From: Adiantum capillus-veneris
Taxonomy: Eukaryota; Streptophyta; Polypodiopsida; Polypodiales; Pteridaceae
Assembly (NCBI GenBank): GCA_014529385.2
Contig: CM043968.1
Coordinates: forward strand, 128,067,518-128,131,517
Direction: 5' to 3'
Length of the DNA: 64,000 nucleotides
The notes beneath the pieces were generated by a model. The model was not told the origin of the DNA. It ran no database searches and saw only the letters and a list, made by a program, of their open reading frames with translations. Numbering within the stretch: position 1 is the stretch's first letter; each line of letters starts with the position of its first letter. Made by a program: the position numbers and the translations under genes. Shown here piece by piece: positions 52,925 through 62,700 of this stretch.

Positions 52925-54466
52925 ATGGCTGGATCACAGGACACTGCTCTTTACAATATCAAGAAGCAGATTTGGCACGTGTTGGTACAAAAGAAGCATA
53001 TAAAACCTATAAAGCTCAAGGGGATAAAACTAGAAGATATGGACGAAGATGAATGGAGCGAAATGGATGAATTGGCACTTTCTACCATTATGCTGACTTT
53101 GGCAGAAAGCGTTTAATTCAATGTAGTAGACGAGATGTCGGCTTATCAAGCATGGAAAAAGCTGAGTGATCTTTATGAGAAGCAGAGTGCAGCTTCACAG
53201 GTATACTGGATTAAGAAGCTTGTTGACTTGAAGATGAAAGAAGGGACCCCTATGTCCAATCATCTGAATGAATTCAACACCATCTACAGTCAATTGTCAG
53301 CTCAAGGTGTCAAGTTTGATGAACCTGTTAGAGCTATGTTCCTGTTGATCACATTGCCGGAAAGTTAGGACACTTTTCGCACAGCTTTGAGTAATTCTAC
53401 ACCTCCAGATGGTTTGACCATAGCAGGTGTAGAAGGCAGTCTGCTTACTGAAGAAACCAACAGAAAGACAATGGACAAAGGCAAAGGAACAACCTTAGTT
53501 GTCAGGGGAAGGACCAAAGAAAAGTACAAAGTTGGAAAGAGGGATCAGTCTCGTAGCAAGTCACGCAGTGCTAAAGGCAAGAGTGACATAGAATGCTACC
53601 ATTGTGGCAAGAAGGGTCACATGAAAAGAGACTGCAGAGAATGGAAAGCAGAAAAAGGCAAAGAGAAAGCTGAAGACCATGGTGAGAAGAACAAGTCCTC
53701 AGTGAAGATTCAAGAAATAAATGTGATAAACACTGTTGCAGAGGATGACAGTCTAGTGTCAGGAGATATCTACTTCTCAAAAAATACAATGGACTGAGCT
53801 CTTCTTACAATATCTGATGGAAATGCACTGAGTGACTGGATTATAGACTCAGGGGCATCACTTCATGTGTCTCCAAACAAGGAGTGGTTTACCTCTTATG
53901 TGACCACTAAAGATCATGTTCGGCTAGGCAATGGGCAGACATGTGAGATCTTAGGTGTTGGAGATGTACAATTGAACTTTCAGAATGGCTCTTCTTTCAC
54001 GCTGAAAAATGTGAGACATGTTCCCGCTATTACAAAGAGCTTGATCAGCACAGGTTTACTTGATGATGCTGGCTATGTCAGCACTTTTGGACAGAACATG
54101 TGGAAGATATCCAAGGGTTCTATGATAGTAGCACATGGAGTAAAGTCTGGAGGACTTTACATGATTTATGTATCAAATGTCTCTAAAAATGTAATCAATG
54201 TAACCGAGCAGCCGAACGTTTCTTTGTGGCATAGCCGGTTAGGACATATGTCCAAGAAGGGAATGGAAATCTTGTCTCGTTCTGGTTATTTTCCTGGATT
54301 TTCATTTAATGATTTTGAATTCTGTGAACATTGTCTGTATGGTAAGCAAACACAGCAGCCACATAAGCATAGAAGTAGTAGAAGAGATACACAGTTGGCA
54401 CTTGTTCATAGTGATTTGTGTGGACCTATGCCTAACCTATCTCTAGGGGGAGCTTCTTACTTATGA
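52925..54466 (+). pseudogene. Element E ORF1: gag, zinc knuckle, protease, pre-integrase
   Basis: One frame from ATG 52925 to TGA 54464-54466. Gag lacks 11 codons present in D (the LDGTNFPLW segment), removed between two AAGAAGC repeats. The knuckle CYHCGKKGHMKRDC, protease WIIDSGASLHVSPNKEW and WHSRLGHMSKKGME are intact. Stops lie at 53114, 53366 and 53795. The end overlaps the next unit by ATGA, as in D. Confidence 0.92.
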
Positions 54467-55395
54467 CATTTATAGATGATTACTCGAGGAAAGTATGGGT
54501 TTACTTTCTCAAGCACAAGGATGAAGCGTTTAGTGTTTTCAAAACGTTTGTGACACTTGTGGAGAATCAGAGTGGCAAGAAGCTTAAATGCTTACGCACT
54601 GACAATGGTGGAGAGTATGTTTCAAAGGCCTTTCAAGACTTTTGTGAGTCAAAAGGTATAAAATGTGAACTTACTGCTCCTTACAATCCTCCTCAAAATG
54701 GTGTTGCTGAGAGGATGAATAGGACCATACAAGAGAAGGTCAGAAGTATGTTGTCTAATGCACAACTGCCAAATGGGTTTTGGGCTGAAGCTGTATCAAC
54801 AGTGGCAGAGATGGTATGGTCAGGCAAAATGCCCTCATACAAGCATCTCAAAGTCTTTGGCTGTGAGGCATATACTCATGTTCCAAAGGAATTTAGGAAC
54901 AAACTTGAGCCAAAGAGTAGAAAGTGCATCTTTCTAGGCTATGGTAATTCTGGTGAGATGGGGTACAGACTTTGGGATCCCGAATCCAGAAAGGTTGTCC
55001 GCATCAATGATGTTCACTTTAATGAAGCCAAATATCATTCTAAACCAGAGAGGGTTGAGGAGATTAGAAGAGTTGTCTTCCAAGAAGATGGACCTGCAAG
55101 TGTAAGACAAAATTTCAGGGCTCAAGAGGAGCAAGGATAGGATAGAGTGGAACCACAGGTTGTGGCTGAGCCTGAGCCACCTATTGTGCGTAGATCTGGA
55201 AGTATCACGCGACCTCCTGATAGGTTTGTTCCATCTATGAACTATGTCATGTTGACTGATTGCAATGAGCCTTCATGTTACAAGGAAGCAGTGCAAATGA
55301 AGGACTCCGGGAATTGGCAATTGGCCATGCAGTCAGAGATGACAGCTCTGCATAAAAACCAGACATGGAAACTAGTTAAATTACCACAGGTATAA
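54463..55395 (+). pseudogene. Element E ORF2: integrase core and RT start
   Basis: MTFIDDYSRKVWVYFLKHK, LRTDNGGEYVSKAF and PPQNGVAERMNRTI keep the integrase catalytic residues. A 51-bp in-frame deletion relative to D removes the segment with LVNRSPSKVL. A TAG at 55138-55140 lies in the linker. A 35-bp deletion between two ACAGG repeats near 55388 shifts the RT frame. Confidence 0.9.
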
Positions 55396-56790
55396 GATCA
55401 CCGCTCATGATAGTCAGCCAAAGTACAAAGCAAGGCTTGTTTCCAAGGGCTTTAAGCAAGAACAAGGAGTTGACTTTGATGAAGTCTTCTCTCCAGTGGT
55501 CAAGATGACTACATTGAGATGATTTCTTGCATTGGTTGCCATATTAGATTTGGTGTTGCACCAAATGGATGTCAAGACAGCGTTCTTGCATGGTGATTTA
55601 GATGTGGAAATTTACATGGAGCAGCCAGAAGTGTTTGTTGAGAAAGGCAAGGAAGATTTGGTATGCCAGTTGTTAAAGAGTCTTTATGGCTTAAAACAAT
55701 CATTTAGGGCATGGTACCATAAGTTCCACAAGTTTATGCTTTCTCAAGGCTACAAACGTAGTGAGTTCGATCACTGTCTATATACAAAGAAGGCTAAGGA
55801 TGGCAGTTGGCTGATCCTTATTTTGTATGTGGATGACATGTTGATTGCTGGCAAGCACTTGGAAGAAATTTCATCTTTGAAGTCAAAGATGGCAAAATCG
55901 TTTGACATGAAAGACATGGGTGAGGCAAGTCATATACTTGGTATGCGCATTGAGAGAGACATATCAAAGAAGTTGATTTGGTTATCTCAAATAGAGTATA
56001 TTGACAAGGTTTTGCAACGCATCAATATGGAGAAGGGAAAGGCATTGAGTGTTCCATTGCCACCATATGTGAAACTTAGCAAACAAGATTGTCCTGTGTC
56101 TCAGGAAGAACAGGCTGAAATGGATAAGATTCCATATGCGTCTGCAGTGGGTAGTTTAATGTATGCAATGATTGCTACTCGCCCAGACATTGCATTTGCA
56201 GTGGGAGTAGTAAGTCGATACATGTCAAACCCAGGCAAGAAACACTGGGAGGCAGTGAAAGGAATATTGAGATACCTGAAAGCTACAAAGAGTATGCGTA
56301 TATGCTATGGGAGTCAGGAGCTAAGTGTAAAGGGTTTTACAGACTCAGATTATGCAGGTGACTTAGACAATCGAAGGTCTACGTCAGGGTATGTCTTTAC
56401 ATTGGCTGGTGGAGTAGTATCATGGCGTTCTAGATTACAAGATTGTGTTACTCAATCTACTTCAGAGGCTGAATATGTTGCAGCATCAGAGGCATGCAAA
56501 TCATTTTGGCTTGATCGACTAGTAACATATTTGGGAATCAAAGAGAAGATGCCTGTGTTATATTGTGATAGTCAAAGTGCTATACAATTGGCTCGCAATC
56601 CAGTTTATCACTCAAAGACAAAGCATGTGGATGTGAAGTATCATTTCATCAGGGAAATGCTCAAGGATAAGCAACTTCAGCTTGCCAAAGTTCACACCAC
56701 AGAAAATCCTGCTGATCTACTTACAAAAGGACTTCCCTGAGAGAGCTTTGCGCATTTTTGCAAGCAGTTAGGTGTAGGGTAGTACATCTC
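55388..56790 (+). pseudogene. Element E RT and RNase H
   Basis: [16 protein letters not shown], then a TGA at 55520-55522 shared with D, then AILDLVLHQMDVKTAFLHGD, YGLKQSFRAWYHKF, LYVDDMLIAG, ATRPDIAFAV, DSDYAGDLDNRRSTSG, STSEAEYVA, CDSQSAIQLARNP and HTTENPADLLTKGLP. RNase H catalytic residues are all present. A TGA replaces a codon just before ESFAHF. The long open part (55532-56740) shows this domain is well kept. Confidence 0.93.
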
Positions 56791-56871
56791 TTCTCTACAT
56801 CTCTTGTATATTAGCTTGTATAGTAGCTACTCTCACACTTAAATTACCACATTGGACTTTAAGTGGGAGGT

Positions 56872-57063
56872 TGTTGGGGTATAAAGCCCAATGTGGTCTC
56901 CCAGGTAAGTGGGCGGGCCGCCAGGTATGTACACATATTCTTTTGTAAAAACCTAATAAGAACTCACTATGCTCTACACACTACAGTAGAGCGAGTTCAC
57001 CATATCTTCGTGCTCTTCTTCTTGCACTCTCTCTCACGTCGCACTTCCGCTCGTACTCCTTCA
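56872..57063 (+). repeat. 3' LTR of element E
   Basis: 192 bp, preceded by AAGTGGGAGGT. Confidence 0.94.
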
Positions 57064-57239
57064 ATCCTCATCTGCTATTGTTTGGAACGCAATAGCGTAT
57101 CCCTGTTTTTGGGCTTTATCTCTCTACTCAATTGGATATCTGATTTGGTGGCTTCATTATCAGATACTTCCATTTTGGAGCCCTTGCCTCTTGTGCCAGG
57201 TGTAGATGAGAGACCTCCTACCGCCCAGATGGCATGTTT

Positions 57240-57991
57240 AGATCTGTGCTAAAGGTCAAGAATCAGTCGGCAATAGTTGATCAATCATTCCTAGGGCTTG
57301 GTAGGCTATTCTTGTCAGCACTAGCCCCGTAGTCATGTAGGTTTTGTTTTTCTCGCTGCTCTTGAGGTTGGCTTTGACAAGAATTTCTTGAATGTAATTT
57401 CCAAAATTGCAGCAAATACCTTGGTGTTTTTTTGCACCTTTAAGTGTTGTGAAATTAGCACCAATGGCCGCTCCATCTCTGAGTATACAAGATCCTTGTA
57501 AGTAAATTTGTGCCCCTGCTAGTTGACAAAAGCCTTATCATTGTTGATTGCCTTTGTCTTGAGCAGCTGGTTGTGATTTCGTAGAGGTGGATGGAGGGCT
57601 TGATTAATGAGGTTAGTGGTGATTCTAACTTTGACTGTCTCCCCATCCTCGCCAGTCAATGTAGCCTCTCCATTGTACTGGATAGAGCTCATGAGCTCTC
57701 TGAAAATCCCGTGCCCCATGGAGGGAGTCTGAAGAATGTATCCATCTGCAAGCATCTAGATCCCTCAAGCACTTCTCTTTGTTGGTGCAAGGTCCATAGC
57801 TCTTTGGGAAATATGGTTGTCTTGAACTTTGTATCATCAGCCGCTTGGAATCTAATCATAAAGCTGCTGGCCAATATCTTGGCAAGCTCTTCCTCTGAGA
57901 TGTGAGCTTTCTTGCTTGAATTTCCTTTGCTTTCTTGAGTATTTTGGCTCATATATCTTTGAATTTTTGGGTGTCTCCTTAGAGGTTCCAA
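57240..57991 (-). pseudogene. Element F aORF domain (homologue of the A aORF)
   Basis: Minus strand, several frames: KAHISEEELAKILASSFMIR and FPKELWTLHQ (57991 frame), FRELMSSIQYNGEATLTGED and VRITTNLINQALHPP (57755 frame), FTYKDLVYSEMERPLVLISQ, and VLTRIAYQALGMIDQLLP (about 57290-57345). These line up in order with YLSKEQLEE, LLPKE, YELLSTIREDG, VVITKETVAEALRLP and VLTRIAYHAIGMANNLPP of element A. The function is unknown. The charged tail follows and is split by element E. Confidence 0.78.
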
Positions 57992-58461
57992 TTAGGTGAG
58001 CAATTGACTTGAAATTTTGAAAGCCTGATTTGCTTGAAGAAGTTGATCCATGAGGGTTCTATGATGTGGACATATGCTGTCACATTTTCTTTGCTAATCG
58101 GTGGAAGTTCCACTTTAGCTTTACCTTTGCCTGCACGATTTATCTTCGATTCTTGTGATGTCTGCAACTTTGAGTCTGGCATTAATGGTACCTATAACTG
58201 TTGCTGGCTACCTCTTGGAAAAGAGAGTATTAACATTGTATCTTCTTTGTAGGCCTTGTGTTGGGCTTCCTGGTTGTCTACAACCCCGTTCTTCTTAACT
58301 TCTGTCTTTGATGACATTCTCTTCTCAATAGCTTCTGTGGTTGCTCTTTTCTCTGTTTGATTTGCTCTTGCTATTGCCTGGTTTACTTTAAGCACTTCTG
58401 TAGTGCTGTTCGATGGAGATGAATCATCTTCAATAAGATTTGCTTTGGCACTACTCTCCAT
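57979..58461 (-). pseudogene. Element F spacer between protease-like domain and aORF
   Basis: Minus-strand pieces in the same frame as the upstream long ORF: VLKVNQAIARANQTEKRATT, KMSSKTEVKK-like Lys/Glu-rich sequence and KINRAGKGKAKVELPPISKE. No domain recognised. Confidence 0.5.
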
Positions 58462-58543
58462 TTTAAATGTGCTTGAGGACTTTGTGCTGCCGTCTGCAGG
58501 TGGCCAGTCTTGGTCTTCATTCTCTGTTGTCTCTGATGACTAT

Positions 58544-60225
58544 GTCATGTTTGAATTCCATATCTCTAACATCTTCTGGGCCATTGGAATTCCCATTATG
58601 ATGTTGTCTGGCATATCTTTTGCTATGATCACATGAAATTGAGTTATGATGATGTGTAAACTTACTTCAATGGTGGTGGAGATGATTCCCTAGCATTCTG
58701 CTAGTTTGTTTCCTGATATGCTCACAAATTTAGGAGCATCTTCCAATTGTGCTTGTCCACATCTTTTCCAAGTGCGAAAAGACATGAGGTTCTTGTCTAA
58801 CTAAAAATCTAGCTTTACTTCTCTTGACAGCTTTTCTTCATTTTCACCAACTATGTTGCACTTGATCTTCTTGTGATTCATGTTTGAATTGACTGCTTTT
58901 GTTGTGGCAGTGTCCTTTGGTTGAGATTTATCTGAATTCTCTTTGCTTTGTCCACCTGCTTCAGTTGATGTTGACTCGTATGACTGTGATACTGTACTTT
59001 TTTGCAATTGTTGAGCATTGTCCTCCTGCATTTGTGTAACCTTTGATCTTAGTAGATCCATTGTACTTTTTGGTAGAATCTGTCTCTTCGGAGGAGATTT
59101 TGGTCGTGAACTTTGTGTAGCTTTCTGGACTTTAACTTTCATTGATTTTGACTTTTCTTTCACTTGTTCTGGCAGCTTGAGGCTTTGCATCATCTTCAGA
59201 TAGTCTTTGACTTCAGTCGGGCCATCTGTAGGGGTTTGTACAAGGTCATGAACTTGCTGATATTCATTACCATGTGCATCTTGATATGCATATGTGAGCT
59301 TGGTCACATGTAACTGTTTGAACACTATTGGATTTGTTGGCTTTTGACTTTGATTTGTGGAGATCAGCTGAAACTTCTGTCCTTGATGATCTTCATAGAA
59401 GCATTTGTCTGTAGATTCTGATGGAATCTGGATCAATTGGAAATTTCCAACAACCATATGATCTTTCAATGGTTTCTGCTTTGAAGAGGTCTATTGACTA
59501 GAGGCTCTAGGGCTTCTAATTGACATTGCGGTTCCTGGTACATAAGCTGAGCTTGATGAATTTACAGCTCCCCCTTTCCTAGGGTGATCACTATAGCTTG
59601 CTTCATTGTAAGAGTTCACTATTTGGCTCTGATTTAGTCTCACCTTTTGGGATTGTGAAGGTACACTTTGGGTAGCATTGTTGATGTTTGGCATCTGTAA
59701 ACCTTCTACATAGTTTCCTATGTATCTCCGTGAAACATGACAACTTATTCCTCAAGTCAAGCTGTAGATAACATTATCTTTGCCTTAATATTGTCTATCC
59801 CATGGGTCTCCTATGATATGAGATTCTGTGGTCTCAGGACCCAAGGCATCATAGATGCTAGACTCTCGTATGTATCTACGATTGTTTTGGTCAAAGTATG
59901 TGCTTGTTTGGTCACAACATCGAATCTTGATTTTTGATGGAGGAGAGTTTGGCTCTGAACAAATTTCTGGGTCCACTCGGGTAATATCCTTCAGCTCTAG
60001 AGAGGATGGACAATAATAGATTCTTTCCTCTGAAATGAACCATCCTTTTTGATCTATCACTGTATGCACTTCTATGAGCTGGTATGTGGGCCGTTCAAAC
60101 ACTGGTTGATCCTTTTTGTATAGTTGCCCTTTTTGGTCTACATAGTGTGCATATGAATTATGTGTACCATACAAAGCTAACATCATTGTGTTTGATATGT
60201 CCTTTAGACTTGTGAATGATTGCAC
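58544..60225 (-). pseudogene. Element F long ORF: Y-D-G repeats and retropepsin-like end
   Basis: A single minus-strand frame with only a few stops over about 560 codons. It has five Y-D-G motifs (YVDQKGQLY, VIDQKGWFI, YFDQNNRRY, YEDHQGQKF, YQDAHGNEY), a Lys/Ser/Gln-rich middle, then IKCNIVGENEEKLSREVKLD, a TAG (58803-58801), LDKNLMSFRTWKRC, FVSISGNKLAEC and NIIMGIPMAQKML. The last block has the layout of a retropepsin (an Asp-containing start, then I-x-G about 75 residues on), but the D-S/T-G triplet is degraded to D-K-N. Confidence 0.6.
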
Positions 60226-60356
60226 ACTTGTGGCATTGGATGCAAAATCATTTGCAAACCTAACAGTCTTTCAACCTTCAGTGATATCTCGATACCTTTA
60301 CTAACTTCATGCAAGAATTTGTTGTTCAAAGAATCAATTTTAAGGTTTTCACGTGC

Positions 60357-60863
60357 CTATGCATCTTTATGCTGAGTTTGAACTTGCAGTGCTTTTACTG
60401 GTGCTTCTAATGGTAATGTAGGATCATCCGATTGCATTAAAAGTGATGAGTTAAATGCAATTACATCGAGATTTGCATTTATAATTTTCTCTGTACCTTG
60501 CTTGGCAGTTGATGTGTCCCTGTTGTCTGGATTTCTTGGACAATCTTCAGAAAAATGTGCACCTTTTTGTCCACAATCTGAGCAATACGCCATGACTAGT
60601 GGTATTTTAGTTGGCTCTATCATGCCAAGCTCTTGCTGAGAAGTTTATGCTTCTATGCTTGCCAGGTTTTTGGATTCTTCTTTCAAAACACTGAGCATCA
60701 AGCTGTAGACGGCTCCATCTTGACCTTTGTACTGCCTTTGACTTGGTTCTCCGCTTAGACTGTCTTCTATTGGTTGATCTGTTGGATCTTGCATTTCTGG
60801 TTCTCGACTATAGATCTGACCACTGTAATCCATGTACAATGATCCTAATTGCATATGCACCAT
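60357..60863 (-). pseudogene. Element F zinc-knuckle ORF
   Basis: One minus-strand frame with one stop (60647-60645). YMDYSGQIYSRE and YKGQDGAVYSLM are two more Y-D-G motifs. Then YCSDCGQKGAHFSEDCPRN is a zinc knuckle with spacing CX2C-X5-H-X4-C, one residue longer than the usual CX2CX4HX4C. It is joined to neighbouring pieces by frame shifts. Confidence 0.65.
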
Positions 60864-61056
60864 CTGTATGTTTTGCTGGCTTGTGCAGATTTCTGGATAA
60901 CCACTTGGAGTTGAATTTCTGAACTTCTATCTGCACTTCATCTTTGAGCTTGCAATACCTGGCTCCACTGAAGTCTGTGAATATCTGGGAGTTCTTTGAA
61001 TCTGGCTTTACTCTGATCAATAGCATCTTGGCTCCTTTGTTGCTTTTGTTGCTCAT
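60808..61056 (-). pseudogene. Element F ORF piece with Y-D-G motif
   Basis: Minus strand: MLLIRVKPDSKNSQ then IFTDFSGARYCKLKDE. It overlaps the next piece near 60850 in another frame, which marks a frame shift in a formerly longer ORF. Confidence 0.5.
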
Positions 61057-61340
61057 AAGATACCTATGATCTTCCAGAAAAAATCATCCCCATTGTAGCC
61101 ATATAGCTGTAAAATCTGCTCTGTTGTAGTTGTACTTGTGTTATCACTGCTATTGGTTTGCTCTGCTGTACTTGAACTCTCGGCTTGATTTGAGTCCATG
61201 TCGACTGGTTCTGTAAAAACTGTCTCCTAGTAGATTTTGGTATTGATCAGCAGAATTTCTACTGCTTGTACTAGCCTAATCTGCAATCATATGCGACTTG
61301 TGCCCCTGTTCGTCTGACTAGAAGCTCATTTGTAGAGTAA

Positions 61341-61550
61341 TCACTTGCACCTGCCAATTTTTAGCGTGCCAAATTTTTGAATTTTGAATGATGCTCCACT
61401 ATTGGTGGTTTCGCTTGCTTTTTTCGGCCGTTCTTTTGTTGTTTCGAGCTTTTCCGTTGTTTGCTCGATTTTTCCTGGTCGCTGTTCTCGATTTGTGCTC
61501 ACTTTGGGTGCACTTCTCTGGCTTTGCTTTTTGGCTTTTGATTTGCTCAT
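61341..61550 (-). pseudogene. Basic N-terminal ORF of element F
   Basis: 69 codons, MSKSKAKKQSQRSAPKVST then Lys/Thr/Glu-rich, ending at a TAG (61343-61341). It may be the N-terminus of the long F polyprotein. 61057-61340 carries Ser/Gln/Asp-rich broken frames. Confidence 0.45.
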
Positions 61551-62225
61551 TGTGCTGTTTGCTCGGAGTGCGATTTTTTTGCTTTTTTGGGTTTTTTTGG
61601 TAATTTCGACGATTTTCTTTTTATTTTATTATTTTTTTGTAGATTTTTTTGAGAAAGTTTTGGTTTTTTATTATTTTTTGTAATTTTTCTAAATTTTTTG
61701 TGATTTCTTTGAAGGTTTTATGCATTTTACAAAATTTTAAAGGGATTTTTTCGATCAATTTTGAAAATTTTAATGAATTTTTCAAGTTTTTATGAATTTT
61801 TTATGTTTTAGGGATTTATCTGTGTCATTTTTTGAATTTTTCATGTTTTTTTGTGTTTTTGTGTTTTTGTGAATTACCAAATTAATTTTTTATTTTTTAA
61901 TAAAATTTTTGTGAGGCTTTTTATTTCTTTTGTGAAATTTTTATGTTTTTTTCTATTTTCTAAGAGTTTTTTATTTTTAATTTTTTTAATTTTTTAAGTG
62001 ATTTTTTTGAGATTTTTATTTCCCATTTTTTAAAATTTTATTGAATTTTTGATTTTTAAAATGATTTTTATGGGTTTTTAATGTTTTCTGGTGATTTTTA
62101 ATTGATTTTTTGATTTTTTTAAAATTGTTTTTATATTTTTTGAGATATTTTTTTACATTTTTGTTTTTTTTTGTTTTTGTTTTTTTAAATTTTTTTTTTG
62201 TTTGTTTGTTTTTTTTATAATATAA
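61551..62225 (+). repeat. T-rich low-complexity tract
   Basis: About 670 bp made almost only of T with A and G and very little C on the plus strand. It sits just upstream of the F ORFs (minus strand: A-rich). Lys/Asn-rich translations on the minus strand are artefacts of this composition. Confidence 0.85.
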
Positions 62226-62700
62226 AAAACCACTTACAAGTACCTCCTGCACGCGTGCGTGCTTGACCGTCGCTGTGGACTTAAGGCATGATGTGGCAAT
62301 TGCAGAGAGGCAGCGAGAAGCCGAGGACTGATTGCGCCACTGATTGTGGCGGATGTGAGAAGAGGTCACGAGGGTACGTGTGTGTGGCCTGCTTGTGTGG
62401 CGAGAATTGCGCGGGACCAGGGTGTCAGGGACCCGAGAGAGAGAGAGAGTGAACGAGGGTGGCTGTGTGTGATAGTGCACGTGCGCGTGGGCGAGGTGAG
62501 CAGCGCAGTACGAGAGTGACAACGCTGACCAACGGGGTAGAGCATGACGTGGCAGCTTGGCGATGCTGATTACGAGGAGAGAAAGCGAGAGATAGTACGG
62601 GTACACTGCAGCGGCAGCACGCGCCCTGTGGGTTGACATCGGTGACAACGGGCAGCTTAATAAACAAGGACTATTTTAGCACCTTAGGAAACTATCCCAG
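62226..62700 (+). other. GC-richer block, no recognised gene
   Basis: A sharp change to about 55-60% GC, with CGAGAGAGAGAGAG and GTGCGCGTGG runs. On the minus strand it reads toward a GTAAGTGG splice-donor-like site at about 62235 before the A-rich tract, so it could be an untranslated exon or R/U5-like leader of element F. That is speculative. Confidence 0.35.

Larger units (their letters stand above)
51636..57063 (+). mobile_element. Element E: copia retrotransposon nested in F
   Basis: 192-bp LTRs (51636-51827 and 56872-57063, about eight differences), PBS TGGTATCAGAGC at 51830 and target duplication ATCCT (51631-51635 and 57064-57068). Total 5428 bp. Sister of D, with the RT-RNase H end complete but with small deletions in gag, integrase and RT. 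Confidence 0.96.

Noticed and set aside
62016-62648. 210-codon minus-strand ORF
   Set aside because: Half of it is translation of the T-rich tract (Lys/Asn runs) and the rest of a GC-rich block with biased codons; no domain and no conserved start.
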